From Planctomycetota bacterium (GTDB lineage Bacteria > Planctomycetota > Planctomycetia > Pirellulales > UBA1268): DNA of 35,132 nt. A model generated the notes under the pieces. It saw only the letters and a list, made by a program, of their open reading frames with translations, had not been told where the DNA came from and searched no databases. Numbering within the stretch: the first letter of the stretch is position 1; every line of letters begins with the position of its first letter. Positions 17,469-25,982 of the stretch are shown in pieces. Both the position numbers and the translations under genes were made by a program. The stretch lies in assembly GCA_018970605.1 (NCBI GenBank), contig JAGWWA010000016.1, forward strand, positions 1-35,132, given 5' to 3'.

Positions 17469-17554
17469 AAGCCGAAGGCCGTAAGGCCTCGGGCGCGGTC
17501 GAGAAGATGCCGACGGTGGTGTGGCCGCACCCCACGCCTCACGGCGTTGGGCTT
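17469..17554. repeat. Opposite-facing pair of GNRA-loop hairpins
   Basis: The forward unit (17469-17494) is AAGCCGAAGGCC-GTAA-GGCCTCGGGC. The reverse unit (17529-17554), read on the minus strand, is AAGCCCAACGCC-GTGA-GGCGTGGGG. Both have the flank-stem-loop plan of the unit at 33543 but unrelated stem bases and GTAA/GTGA tetraloops. They lie in the 217-base gap between the convergent DUF5722 and lipA genes, so either could also end transcription. Confidence 0.65.
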
Positions 17555-17631
17555 GTACGAACGGACCCCGGTGCCCCGCGCCTCGTGGTCGGGGGAGAAC
17601 CACATCTCACCCGTGTGGAATCGAGGCCTGC

Positions 17632-18573
17632 TCAGGACACTCGGCCGTCTTCGGCCATGTCGCGGGCGTGGTAGCTCGATCGCACGAGCGGGCCGCTGGC
17701 CACCTTCCTGAAACCCATGCTCGTCGCGATCGCCCCGAGCTCGACGAACTCCTCGGGCGGCACGTACCGCTCGACCGGCAGCGCGTCGAGGGTCGGCTGG
17801 AGGTACTGGCCGAGCGTGAGGTAATCCACGCCGTGGTCCACGAGGTCGGCGAACACGTCGAGAAGTTCGTCCCGCGTTTCGCCGAGACCGAGCATGAGGC
17901 CGCTCTTGGTCCTCACCTCGGGGCTCACCCGCTTGGCGTCGGCGAGGAGGCGAAGGGTCCACGCGTAGACGCTCTTGCGGCCCCGGACGGTGCGATAGAG
18001 CCGCGGCACGGTCTCGGTGTTGTGATTGAAGACGTCGGGCTTCGACTCCATCAACCGCTCGAGGGCTCCCTCCTTGCCGAGGAAGTCGGGCACGAGCACC
18101 TCGATCGTGGCACCGGTCGCCGCGCGGACCGCGTCCACGGTCCGCCGGAAGTGCTCCGCGCCGCCGTCGGCGAGGTCGTCGCGGGTGACGCTCGTGATCA
18201 CGACGTGCTTCAGGCCAAGCCGCCGAGCCGCCTCGGCCACCCGCTCCGGCTCGTCGAGCTCGAGTTCCTCGGTCTTGCCCTTGGGCACCGAGCAGAAGCC
18301 GCACGGCCGCGTGCAGACATTGCCCAGGATCATGAAGGTGGCCGTCCGCTGCGACCAGCATTCGAGACGGTTTGGACACTTCGCCGACGAGCAGACGGTC
18401 TCCAGTTTCAGTTCGGCGATCAGGTCCGCGGTCTCGGCGTGGCCGCCACCAGGGGCGAGATTCTGCCGGAGCCAGGGGGGTAGCCGCCGCGAGGGCATGG
18501 GCGGCGACGGCTCGACGGCCGACAGGATCGGCAGCACCACGACCGGGGACGGCGACGGCAATTCACCCGACAC
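17632..18573 (-). CDS. lipA: Lipoyl synthase
   Basis: A GTG start at 18573, nine bases after GGAGG, gives 313 aa; the 45 extra track residues are rejected because they lie inside lipB in another frame. LipA inserts two sulfurs into protein-bound octanoyl chains using radical SAM chemistry. The auxiliary cluster motif CX4CX5C (VCSSAKCPNRLECW), the radical-SAM motif CX3CX2C (CTRPCGFC) and the C-terminal RSSYHA that ligates the auxiliary cluster are all present. The start overlaps the lipB stop by 11 bases, so the two are translationally coupled. Alternative starts are GTG 18540 or ATG 18498. Confidence 0.93.
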   Translation of the reverse strand: MSGELPSPSPVVVLPILSAVEPSPPMPSRRLPPWLRQNLAPGGGHAETADLIAELKLETVCSSAKCPNRLECWSQRTATFMILGNVCTRPCGFCSVPKGKTEELELDEPERVAEAARRLGLKHVVITSVTRDDLADGGAEHFRRTVDAVRAATGATIEVLVPDFLGKEGALERLMESKPDVFNHNTETVPRLYRTVRGRKSVYAWTLRLLADAKRVSPEVRTKSGLMLGLGETRDELLDVFADLVDHGVDYLTLGQYLQPTLDALPVERYVPPEEFVELGAIATSMGFRKVASGPLVRSSYHARDMAEDGRVS

Positions 18574-19366
18574 GGCTGACGACCTCCGGCTGGCTCGGCG
18601 GCGATGGGACGCGAATCGGGAATCCGGCGTTGACGTGCGTTCGCGGGAAGGCGAAGGCATCGGCGATGCCTTCGACCACCGCAGTGCGGACGTCCTGGAG
18701 CCGAACACGCCGCTGCACGTCGGCCTCGATCGAGCCCATGATCGAGGGCACGTCCAGACCGGCGGGCTTCAGCCTCGCGGGAATGGTATCGACCCGGTGG
18801 AAAAGGTCGAGGGACGGGCAGACGTTGAAAAACGCCCCGTGGCAGGCCACGCCCCGGCGGAACGCCAGTCCCACCGCGGCCAGGATGCCGCTGCGGCCGA
18901 TGACGGCGTGCGCACCGGGGACCACCGCGGCACGGCCGCAATGGACCGCGGCGACCGCCGCCCCGAGCCCCCGCTGAAACCGCGATACGAAACCGCCTGC
19001 GTCGTGCCCGGCGAGCCCGAGGTCTTCGAGCCTCGCGAAGATCGCCGCCACCACCTGCCCCGGACCGTGCGGCACCGCGCCGCCGCCGCGGCCGATGAAG
19101 CGGATGGCGAGCCGCCGGGCGCGAAGGTCGTCGTCCGACAGGCGGATGTCCGCCCGCGAACCGACCCGACCGATCGTGATGCAGGGCTCGAGTTCGCAGA
19201 TGACGAGCGTGGGATTGCGACCCCGGGGATCGGCCACCTCGCCGGCGATGCGTTCGGCCATCGACAGATAGTCGTCGAGCCGGATCGCGCCGGCGAGCCA
19301 GACGGCCAGCGGCTTCCGCGACTCGGGAGATGGGGGGGCTGCGACGGTTGCACCGGTCATTGGCAT
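18563..19366 (-). CDS. lipB: LipB-like octanoyltransferase/cofactor transferase, catalytic pair missing
   Basis: Started at MPMTGATVAAPP the product is 267 aa; MTGATV two codons later is also possible. It belongs to the lipoate/biotin protein transferase fold: ITIGRVGSRADI, the substrate-loop motif RGGGAVPHGPGQ, and CHGAFFNVCPSLDLF, which corresponds to FHGLALNVNMDLSPF of E. coli LipB. The lysine of E. coli KKICSLG aligns to Ile in GILAAVG, and the Cys of NPCG is replaced within VDTIPARL. The immediate overlap with lipA argues for a role in lipoate assembly. It may use different catalytic residues or act with a ligase. The assignment to the LipB fold is firm; activity is uncertain. Confidence 0.8.
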   Translation of the reverse strand: MPMTGATVAAPPSPESRKPLAVWLAGAIRLDDYLSMAERIAGEVADPRGRNPTLVICELEPCITIGRVGSRADIRLSDDDLRARRLAIRFIGRGGGAVPHGPGQVVAAIFARLEDLGLAGHDAGGFVSRFQRGLGAAVAAVHCGRAAVVPGAHAVIGRSGILAAVGLAFRRGVACHGAFFNVCPSLDLFHRVDTIPARLKPAGLDVPSIMGSIEADVQRRVRLQDVRTAVVEGIADAFAFPRTHVNAGFPIRVPSPPSQPEVVSRVG

Positions 19367-19479
19367 ACCCGAGTTGTACCCGGCGCAACGGCCGGTGCCA
19401 TCGTGCGCCGGAATCATCGCCGCCGGTGCAGTCCTCGTGAAAGACGCCCGGCCGCCGACGTGCGACAAGCCCGCCTCCG

Positions 19480-19496
19480 CCGCAGTCAGGCTGCGG
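19480..19496 (+). other. Hairpin upstream of the small gene
   Basis: CCGCAG-TCAGG-CTGCGG is a perfect 6-bp stem followed by the slightly T-rich TGTTCAGTTT, 17 bases before the Shine-Dalgarno of the 19526 gene. It could be a leader structure or the end of a terminator for an upstream transcript. Confidence 0.3.
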
Positions 19497-19513
19497 TGTT
19501 CAGTTTCTCACAC

Positions 19514-19522
19514 GGAGGTGAT
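19514..19522 (+). promoter_or_regulatory. Full-length Shine-Dalgarno GGAGGTGAT
   Basis: Nine bases fully complementary to the 3' end of 16S rRNA, 7 bases from GGAGG to ATG 19526. It is the strongest ribosome binding site in the window and is the main reason the 58-codon frame is called a gene. Confidence 0.85.
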
Positions 19523-19525
19523 GCC

Positions 19526-19702
19526 ATGAACGACTTTTCTTTTTCCCTCGCCGAGCGTGCCGTGCTCGCACTGGCCGATATCAAGGAGGCGGCAGCCGCC
19601 TTCGATCGGGGCGACGCCAACATCGTCGACACCCTCGAGGCGATCGCCGGCGCCTGCGAGGCCTACCTCGCGGCGACCCAGGCGTTTCGCACCGCGGCGT
19701 AG
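19526..19702 (+). CDS. Small hypothetical protein (58 aa), probably highly translated
   Basis: The frame MNDFSFSLAERAVLALADIK... runs 58 codons from ATG 19526. The track shows it only as the tail of a 558-aa shadow ORF. It is acidic and fully helical-looking, with Ala/Glu/Asp-rich amphipathic segments, one Cys, and no signal or membrane span. No family is recognised. It stands alone, divergent from lipB and convergent with the kinase gene. The perfect Shine-Dalgarno and short stand-alone frame suggest an abundant small cytoplasmic protein, perhaps a binding partner; this is inference. Confidence 0.75.
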   Translation: MNDFSFSLAERAVLALADIKEAAAAFDRGDANIVDTLEAIAGACEAYLAATQAFRTAA

Positions 19703-19720
19703 CGGCGGCCGGGCATCGAC

Positions 19721-21277
19721 TCAGCCCGCGACGACCGCGGCGTCGAGTTGCCCGTGGATCGCCACGAGTCTCTTGTGCCGGGCGTACATGCGGTCGTATG
19801 TCGTGGCCGCGGACGACCGGGGCTCGAACCGCCGGGCGGCCTCGGTCGCATGGCCTGCGAGGAACGACTGCCAGTCGCTCCGCTTTCCGAGGAGCCGTTC
19901 GTCGCGAAACTTCGCCATCAGCGCCGCCCCCCAGGCGGTTCCCTCGACGGCACCGGCGAGGATCACCACCGGCACGTGAAACGCATCGGCGATGAGCTGG
20001 GCGAGTTCGGGTGTCTTGGTGATCCCGCCGGAGAGCACGATCTCCTTCCGCGGGAAGCTCTGGGCGTCGAGCCCCTCGCTTCCCATCCGCAGGTTGAAGA
20101 TCGTGGCCAGGAGCATCGCCCGGGCCACGTTTCCGGGTGTGGCGCTCTGTTCGTTGAGACCGATCACGAGCGACGTGCCGCCACGGGAGACCCCGGCACC
20201 AGGTTCGTCATCCATGAACGGCAGCGCCTGGAGGCCGCCGCAGTCGTCCGGCGCCGCGAGCAGGAGCGGGATCACCAAGGCGAACGCGTCGCCGAGGCCG
20301 CGTCCTGTCGTCTTCCCAAACATCTCCACGACCGCATTCATCGCCGTCGTCCCGTTCCGCAACCAGACCATGTTGATCGGCTTGCCGTCCGGGGCGCAGA
20401 AGTGGTCGATCGCCCGGTCGACGCCCTTGAACGCCCGATCACCCACCGAGTTGGCGACGACGCTCGTGCCGAAGCTCATCGACACGGTGCCGGCCTCAGC
20501 GATCAGGGAGCCGGCGAGCGCCGCCGGCTGGTCTCCCTCGGCGGGCGCCACGGGAATGCCCTGCGGCAGACCGAGCAGCGCCGCGCCCCGGGCGTCGAGC
20601 ACGCCGCCGTCCTCGCCGGCCCGGCGAACCTCCGGCAGCAGGTCGCGGAGCGGCTTCACCACCGCGGCCTTCGAGGTGCGGGCCATGACGGCATCGAAGT
20701 CGGCGAGCCGTTTTGCATCGTAGTCGAGCGTGGCCTGGTCGATCGGAAACATGCCCGCCGCATCGCCGATGCCGAGCGTGAAGCCGCCGGTGAGCACATG
20801 GGCGATCCAGCCGGCCGGCGTCGTGATCCGCACGACACGAGACGCCTTCTCGGATTGGTGGCGGATCGTCCATAGCCAGCGGGCCGCCGTCATCCGCTTG
20901 GGCACCTTGGTGTCGAAGACCGTCGTGAGCTCGTGCCCTTCGGCCTCATTGCGGCCGTCGCACCAGAGCCGCGCCGGCGCGAGCGGCACACCGGCCGAGC
21001 CAACGAGCACTTCGCCGTGCATCTGCCCCGAGATGCCGATCGCGCGAACCTCCATGTCGATCTCCAGCGAGCCGAGTTTCCGGCGGAGGTCGCCCATGGC
21101 GGCGGCGAGGGCCTGCTCCCAATCGGCGGGCCGTTGCTCCTGGCACTCGGCCGGCAACCCCGGCACCATCGAGTAGTCACCGTTGCCGGTGGAGAGGATC
21201 CGCATCGCCTCGTCGGTGAAGATCACCGACAGCCCCTGCGTGCCGATGTCGATGCCGAGGTAGCCCTGTTTTTTCAT
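19721..21277 (-). CDS. xylB: FGGY-family sugar kinase, xylulokinase-like
   Basis: Started at MKKQGYLGIDIG (AGGA about 9 bases upstream) the product is 518 aa, typical for FGGY kinases. Motifs: phosphate-1 loop GIDIGTQGLSV (8-18), GISGQMHGEVLV with the QMHG motif that contacts xylulose in XylB, LWCDGRN, the mid-protein AGTVSMSFGTSVV, and the C-terminal adenosine motif GAVEGTAWGAALMA. It phosphorylates a ketose with ATP. The upstream neighbour on the same strand is a fucose/arabinose-isomerase-like protein, so the true substrate may be the ketose made by that enzyme rather than D-xylulose. The gap between the two genes holds a repeat element. Confidence 0.85.
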   Translation of the reverse strand: MKKQGYLGIDIGTQGLSVIFTDEAMRILSTGNGDYSMVPGLPAECQEQRPADWEQALAAAMGDLRRKLGSLEIDMEVRAIGISGQMHGEVLVGSAGVPLAPARLWCDGRNEAEGHELTTVFDTKVPKRMTAARWLWTIRHQSEKASRVVRITTPAGWIAHVLTGGFTLGIGDAAGMFPIDQATLDYDAKRLADFDAVMARTSKAAVVKPLRDLLPEVRRAGEDGGVLDARGAALLGLPQGIPVAPAEGDQPAALAGSLIAEAGTVSMSFGTSVVANSVGDRAFKGVDRAIDHFCAPDGKPINMVWLRNGTTAMNAVVEMFGKTTGRGLGDAFALVIPLLLAAPDDCGGLQALPFMDDEPGAGVSRGGTSLVIGLNEQSATPGNVARAMLLATIFNLRMGSEGLDAQSFPRKEIVLSGGITKTPELAQLIADAFHVPVVILAGAVEGTAWGAALMAKFRDERLLGKRSDWQSFLAGHATEAARRFEPRSSAATTYDRMYARHKRLVAIHGQLDAAVVAG

Positions 21278-21683
21278 CGCACTGGTTCCTGAAGCCTGTT
21301 GGTGCATCAGCTCTTCGCCACGCAACCCGCACGAGCCAAAGCCGGCGGAAGGGCCGGGACGAGTCGACTCGCCAACGGCAGGATAGCCGACGCTCGCCGT
21401 CCTCGCCCCGGCCCCTCCGCCTTCCTTCACACGTTTCACGCGTCAACCTCTCGCATCGTCGCGGCACTGCAGCCTGCGGAAACCGATGACAGCCACTGCC
21501 TTCATATGCGAACGATGACGCAGCGAGGGGCTGCCCATGCCAATCGAGCGGCGTAGGAAAACGAGCGAAGCCGTGAGGGCGAAGCGAGGTTTCCTCCGAG
21601 TGAGCGGAGGGCAGGATGCCCGCAGCGAACGTCCGGCGAGATGGCATGGGCAGTCCCGAGCGGCGCACCACGCGGGAAGCGTT
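21278..21683. other. Repeat-bearing gap between isomerase-like and kinase genes
   Basis: 406 bases without a convincing gene. It contains copy 2 of the roughly 135-bp inverted-end element (21525-21661). The rest (21278-21520) is presumably the kinase leader and promoter; no clear promoter boxes were found. Confidence 0.65.
21525..21661 (+). repeat. Roughly 135-bp element with inverted ends, copy 2
   Basis: The left end GAGGGGCTGCCCATGCC (21525-21541) is mirrored by GGCATGGGCAGTCCC (21643-21657) with one mismatch, then GAGC. The interior shares GCGAAGCC and GCAGCGAACGTCCGGCGA blocks with the other copies and includes its own stem CCTCCG-AGTGAG-CGGAGG (about 21595-21612). Same orientation as copy 1. 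Confidence 0.65.
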
Positions 21684-23366
21684 TCACGCATCCCAGCGGA
21701 CGGCCTGCGTCGCGCCGTGGCCCTTGGTGCCGCAGAACGAGACCTCGATGCCGAGGTTCCTCGCCACGGCGGCCTTGAGCAGGGCCGCACGGTCGGCCGC
21801 CGCCGCGTCCTTCGCGTAGGCCACGTGCACGTGGTTGGCCTTGTGCCGGGCCATCATCTGGTCGCGGGAGACACCGTAGGTGACGGCATGCATGATCGGC
21901 CACTGCTTCGTCGTCGCCTCGAGCCGGCGGCGGGTCTCCTCGGCCGGTAGCGTCACGACTTCCGCGCGGCCGATGTCCATGCAGAGCTTTTCGTGGGATC
22001 CAGTGCCATCGACCCAGATCCGGCTCCAGACGATTTCGCCCGGCTTGCTCACGCCGGCGAGCGTGCTGCCGCCGAGCCGGAAGTACATCGGCGGCTGCCG
22101 GAAACCCTCCGCCCCCTTCCAGCCTTTCACGAAGTGCGCCGGCGGCGCGCCGCCTGAGATCTCGAACACCCACACCCAGTGGTCGGTGGTGCGCGAGGCG
22201 TCCCAGTCGCCCCAGCGGATGTCGTGGAGCGTGTTCTCGACCGGCTCGCCGAGCGCCGCGTGAACCCGCTCGGTGAGCAGCCCGTCGAGACCAGCACACT
22301 CGTCCACCTCGTTGAAGTGGACGAGCGGCTTGCCCTTGAAGAGGACGCGGGAGGAGCCTTCGGCCGTCACCGGAGGCCGCTTCGAGTCGTTGAGCATGCC
22401 CTCCACGAGATCGCTGGCGGGGAGCAGGTCCTTGAGCCCCTGCTGGTATTGGATGCCGATGCAGTCGCAGCCGTAGCGATCGGCCAGCCGCAGGGCGGCG
22501 ATGTACATGCGGCACTGGAGCAGCACCTGCTGCCGCGTAAGGTCGGTCGCCTCGTCGCGGCCGAAGTGAAACCGCATGCCGGCCTTCTCCAGCCAGCGAA
22601 ACACCGTCCGGGCCTCGGCCTCGCTGGTCCGCATCGTCTCGTGATAGAGGGCGCTCTGGCTGAGCCGCTCCTTGAACACGCCCGTCGCGTGCAGGAGCCG
22701 GTCGGGAATGATGGCGTTTTCCATCCCCATGCAGCCTTCGTCGAACACGCCCATCAGCGCCTTCCGGGCACGAAGGTCGGCCGCGAGCCCCTCCGCGCGT
22801 TTGGCGAGGTCGCGGGGCATGCGGACCTTCTCGAAGGGCACCACGTGACTGGTGTCGTGGTGGATCGTCCGCGTGTCGAGCCAGGACGTGAGGTGCCGCT
22901 CGAAACTCGGACTCGCGAAGTCGTCGGCCCAGACCGTCGAGTAGGCCACACCCGACTTCGTCAGCGAACCGTTGAGGTTGAGCATGCCGACGAGGCCGGG
23001 CCATTGGCCCGACCAGTTGGCCGCCGTGAGGATCGGGCCGGCGTGCGTGGTGAGACCTGGGAGGACGTGGTTGGAATACTGCCAGACGGCCTCGGCCACC
23101 ACGAGCGGCACGTCGGGGTCGATCCGCGAGAAGACGTCGAGCCCCTCGCGGCCGCCGGCGATGAAGCCATGCCCTCGGCTCCGCGAGACGGCATGCCCGC
23201 GGTCGAGCGTCCAGCCGGCCCGGGCAAAGGCGGCGGTGAGCGATTTCTCCATCGCCTGCTGTGCAGGCCAGCAGACGCGGTTTGCCTCCTCGCGGAGATC
23301 GCCGCTGGCGACGAGCACCGCCTTCTTCGCGGCGGAGCGGCGGGGGGATGCGGACGCCTGTGCCAT
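21684..23366 (-). CDS. L-fucose/arabinose-isomerase-superfamily protein
   Basis: The 560-aa product starts 8 bases after GGAGGTG. It resembles L-fucose isomerase-type proteins common in planctomycetes. Recognisable segments are [49 protein letters not shown] (a probable metal/catalytic Glu-Asp region), and [16 protein letters not shown]. It would interconvert an aldose and a ketose using a divalent metal in the cytoplasm; no signal peptide is seen. Upstream of the FGGY kinase on the same strand, it fits an isomerase-kinase pair for a deoxy- or pentose sugar. The exact sugar is unknown. Confidence 0.75.
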   Translation of the reverse strand: MAQASASPRRSAAKKAVLVASGDLREEANRVCWPAQQAMEKSLTAAFARAGWTLDRGHAVSRSRGHGFIAGGREGLDVFSRIDPDVPLVVAEAVWQYSNHVLPGLTTHAGPILTAANWSGQWPGLVGMLNLNGSLTKSGVAYSTVWADDFASPSFERHLTSWLDTRTIHHDTSHVVPFEKVRMPRDLAKRAEGLAADLRARKALMGVFDEGCMGMENAIIPDRLLHATGVFKERLSQSALYHETMRTSEAEARTVFRWLEKAGMRFHFGRDEATDLTRQQVLLQCRMYIAALRLADRYGCDCIGIQYQQGLKDLLPASDLVEGMLNDSKRPPVTAEGSSRVLFKGKPLVHFNEVDECAGLDGLLTERVHAALGEPVENTLHDIRWGDWDASRTTDHWVWVFEISGGAPPAHFVKGWKGAEGFRQPPMYFRLGGSTLAGVSKPGEIVWSRIWVDGTGSHEKLCMDIGRAEVVTLPAEETRRRLEATTKQWPIMHAVTYGVSRDQMMARHKANHVHVAYAKDAAAADRAALLKAAVARNLGIEVSFCGTKGHGATQAVRWDA

Positions 23367-23436
23367 CGAACGAACACCTCCACGTTGTCGCCGCCGAATG
23401 CCTCACGGGCGATGGATTCGACGGTTCGCGGGCAAC

Positions 23437-23442
23437 TATACT
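23437..23442 (+). promoter_or_regulatory. Candidate -10 box of the WD40 gene
   Basis: TATACT lies 43 bases before ATG 23486 in the 119-base divergent gap. It is one of few AT-rich spots here. A weak TGGATT about 18 bases upstream could act as -35. The call rests on consensus resemblance only. Confidence 0.35.
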
Positions 23443-23485
23443 CTTCCTTCCGGATCCGCCGCTCGCTCCCGCCGATCGTCACCGC

Positions 23486-25105
23486 ATGAAACCCAACGTC
23501 CGCGTGCGTCTCTGGTCGCTGACGGTCCTGTCGGTGCTCGCCTTCGCCGGTGCGGCGATCGCGGCCGACACAGCCGTTGCGCCACCGGCCGGCCCCGCAA
23601 CGCTCGCCGACTCGACCGGCTGGGTCATCGCCGCCGACACCTCCCGCGACGGCCAGACGATCGTGACGGCTGGCGGCGACAGCCTGCTCTATCGGCCGGG
23701 CACGGTGGTCGCCTGGAAGGCTGCCGACGGATCGCGGATCGGCGAGTTCGTGGGGCATCCCACGGCGGTGTGGGCGGCGAAGTTTTCCGCGGATGGGAAA
23801 CTCCTGGCCACGGCCGGCTACGACGGCCTCGTGCGGATCTGGGACGCGACCACGCGTCAGCCGAAGCACGATTGCAAGAAGCACAAGGGCTGGGCCCGCG
23901 CGGTGGCATTCTCACCCGATGGCTCACGGCTGGCGTCGGCGGGCGAAGATGGGGCCATCGTGCTCTGGGATCCCTCGACGGGTGCCGAGGTGAAGTCGAT
24001 CGCCGCCCACGACGGCGCCGCCACCTGTCTTGCCTTCGCGCCCGACGGCCAGACGCTTGCCAGCGGCGGCAGCGACAAACTCGTGAAGCTCTGGAATCCG
24101 ATCGATGGCGGTGAGAAGACGACGTTCGAGGGTCACGGCGACGCCATCTGGGCGGTTGCCTATTCCCCGGACGGCCAGACCCTCGCCAGCGGCGGTGCCG
24201 ATCGCACGCTGCGACTATGGGCCGCTGTCGACGGCAAACCGCTCGCCACGCTCGCCGGCCACAAGGACTGGGTGACGTCGCTCGCCTTCTCGCCCGACGG
24301 CGCGCGGATCGTCAGCGGCGGCATGGACGGGGCGGTGAAACTCTGGGACACCGCCGCCCGCGGCGAACAGGAGGGACCCGAGAAGGCGGCATCGAGCGTG
24401 TGGACGGTGGCGTTCGCTCGCGATGCGCACTCGCTGCTCGTCGGCACGCACCAGGGCCCGCGGCTCGTGACGGCTCCAGCCCCGAAACTGCTGCCGGCTC
24501 CACCGGCACCGCCCCCGCCGCCCCCCTCGCCCCCGGTGGCGGAGCAGGTTGATCCGGCACCACGCCGGCTCGTGCCGGTGGCGTTCACGAGCATGGCCGG
24601 TGGTTCGGGAACGATCGCGGACGACGGGACGGTGACGGTGACGGGAACGCTCGCCCGCGACACCTACACGCTCAAGGCCGTGCTGCCCCCGGACGGCGCA
24701 GTGACCGCCTTCCGCCTCGAAGCACTCGCCGACGACGCCCTCCCTCAGAAAGGACCGGGCCGGGCCGGCAACGGCAACTTCGTGCTCAGCACGTTCGCCG
24801 TTCTCACGGGGACGCCTGGCGCGGCCGACACGCCAACCCCCGTGCGGTTCTCGGCGGCGCGGGCCGACTTCGAACAACCGCAGTACGGCGCCGCGGCGGC
24901 CATCGACGACAAGGCCGAGACCGGCTGGGCGGTCGCCGGCGGGATCGGTCAGCCGCACGAGGCGATCTTCACCGTGCATCCCGAAACGAGCCTGACCCCG
25001 GGGGCTCCGGTCACGATCACGCTCGACCATCAGCACGCCGACGGGCAGCATACCCTCGGCAAGTTCCGGCTCTCGGTCATTCAGAACCCTGCGTCGGCGC
25101 CGTGA
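23486..25105 (+). CDS. Exported WD40 beta-propeller protein with C-terminal lectin-like domain
   Basis: Started at MKPNVRVRLW the product is 539 aa with a signal peptide (LTVLSVLAFAGAAIAA). Six to seven WD40 blades span about 44-327, with repeats such as AFSPDGSRLASAGEDGAIVL and AYSPDGQTLASGGADRTLRL. A proline linker (about 335-350) leads to a beta-rich C-terminal domain. Its KGPGRAGNGNFVLSTF and DFEQPQYGAAAAIDDKAETG blocks match the discoidin-like domain often attached to planctomycete cytochrome-c/DUF1549-type proteins. The role is probably extracytoplasmic binding or scaffolding. It stands alone here, without the usual DUF1549/DUF1553 partners. Confidence 0.85.
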   Translation: MKPNVRVRLWSLTVLSVLAFAGAAIAADTAVAPPAGPATLADSTGWVIAADTSRDGQTIVTAGGDSLLYRPGTVVAWKAADGSRIGEFVGHPTAVWAAKFSADGKLLATAGYDGLVRIWDATTRQPKHDCKKHKGWARAVAFSPDGSRLASAGEDGAIVLWDPSTGAEVKSIAAHDGAATCLAFAPDGQTLASGGSDKLVKLWNPIDGGEKTTFEGHGDAIWAVAYSPDGQTLASGGADRTLRLWAAVDGKPLATLAGHKDWVTSLAFSPDGARIVSGGMDGAVKLWDTAARGEQEGPEKAASSVWTVAFARDAHSLLVGTHQGPRLVTAPAPKLLPAPPAPPPPPPSPPVAEQVDPAPRRLVPVAFTSMAGGSGTIADDGTVTVTGTLARDTYTLKAVLPPDGAVTAFRLEALADDALPQKGPGRAGNGNFVLSTFAVLTGTPGAADTPTPVRFSAARADFEQPQYGAAAAIDDKAETGWAVAGGIGQPHEAIFTVHPETSLTPGAPVTITLDHQHADGQHTLGKFRLSVIQNPASAP

Positions 25106-25189
25106 ACCCGGCCAGTTCCGCCACCACCCATCGTCGTCCCCGGATCGCTTCACCACTGGATCGTTCTTCCGCTGAAAGGACTCTCCCCG

Positions 25190-25735
25190 ATGACCCCATT
25201 GCTCCCGTCCCGACATTCACCGACCGTGGCCATCGCTCTCGTCGCGGCCGCCGCCGGGATCCTGATCGGCTTCGGCTGGCGAACCGAGTCGCCGCTCCCC
25301 CGCGTCGCGGCGATGACGTCGCTCTCGCAGGAATCGTTCGCCGTCTGCACGACTCCGATGGACTCGTCGGTCGAGGGCTTCTTCGTGCTCGACTTCGAGA
25401 CGGGCGATCTGACGGGGAGCGTGCTCAACCAAAACGCCGCCAAGTTCGGCGTCAGCTACCGATGGAACGTCCTCAAGGATCTCGGTTTCAAGCCGGGCAA
25501 GGTGAAGACGCCGAAGTTCCTGCTCGTCCCGGGCATAGCGAACCTCGGCGGAGCCTCCGGCGGCCGCCTGGCCCAGTCCGTGCTGTACGTCACTGACGCG
25601 GCGACGGGGGTCACGGTGGCCTACGGGATTCCCTGGAACTCCCAACAGTCATCGGCCGGGGGCCGGCAGGCGGTCCTGGAACTTGTTCCGCTCGACATCG
25701 CCAGGCCCCGCGGCGGTGGAGAGAAGGCCCAGTAG
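25190..25735 (+). CDS. Membrane-anchored hypothetical protein
   Basis: 181 aa, started at MTPLLPSRHSP after AAAGGA. One N-terminal membrane segment (about 12-30, VAIALVAAAAGILIGFGW) is followed by a beta-rich domain. That domain contains FFVLDFETGDLTGSVLN and QSVLYVTDAATGVTVAYGIPW. Similar short anchored proteins occur in planctomycetes, but I know no function. The thiS start lies one base after its stop, so the two are probably co-transcribed. Confidence 0.7.
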   Translation: MTPLLPSRHSPTVAIALVAAAAGILIGFGWRTESPLPRVAAMTSLSQESFAVCTTPMDSSVEGFFVLDFETGDLTGSVLNQNAAKFGVSYRWNVLKDLGFKPGKVKTPKFLLVPGIANLGGASGGRLAQSVLYVTDAATGVTVAYGIPWNSQQSSAGGRQAVLELVPLDIARPRGGGEKAQ

Positions 25736-25736
25736 C

Positions 25737-25970
25737 ATGTGCCCTGGAAACGAAGCCTCCACGGGAGACCTCACGGTGACGGTCAATGGCGTCGCCCATC
25801 CGGCGGCCGCAGGCGCCTCGCTTCGCGACCTGGTCGAGGCGCTCGGCTTCGCCGGTCGGCCGATCGCCGTCGAGGTCGATGGGGACGTGATCCCCCGAGC
25901 GGCGCTTGCCGACCGCACCCTCACGGGCGGCGAACGGATCGAGATCGTGACGTTTGTCGGCGGAGGCTGA
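25737..25970 (+). CDS. thiS: Sulfur carrier protein ThiS
   Basis: 77 aa when started at MCPGNEAS, right after the upstream stop. It is a ubiquitin-like beta-grasp protein with the C-terminal Gly-Gly required for adenylation and thiocarboxylation (TFVGGG). TVTVNGVAHP and LVEALGF are typical ThiS segments. It donates sulfur to ThiG for the thiazole ring of thiamine. thiG follows 12 bases later. The first 10 residues exceed the usual ThiS length, so a later start at a GTG is possible. Confidence 0.9.
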   Translation: MCPGNEASTGDLTVTVNGVAHPAAAGASLRDLVEALGFAGRPIAVEVDGDVIPRAALADRTLTGGERIEIVTFVGGG

Positions 25971-25982
25971 CCGGAGACCCGC

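Noticed and set aside
15633-17603. 656-aa minus-strand ORF
   Set aside because: Shadow of the sigma-54 activator and DUF5722 genes; no motifs or start signal.
18026-19525. 500-residue 5' extension of the small 58-aa gene
   Set aside because: It is antisense to lipA/lipB; the true start has a perfect Shine-Dalgarno at 19514.
21502-23406. 634-aa minus-strand ORF
   Set aside because: Alternate frame of the isomerase-like gene, which has the conserved protein and the GGAGGTG site.
22179-23489. 436-aa plus-strand ORF
   Set aside because: Antisense to the isomerase-like gene, with no recognisable protein features.
25106-25189. TPP riboswitch before the thi genes
   Set aside because: The conserved thi-box cores were not seen here or before thiS, and only one base separates thiS from the upstream stop.
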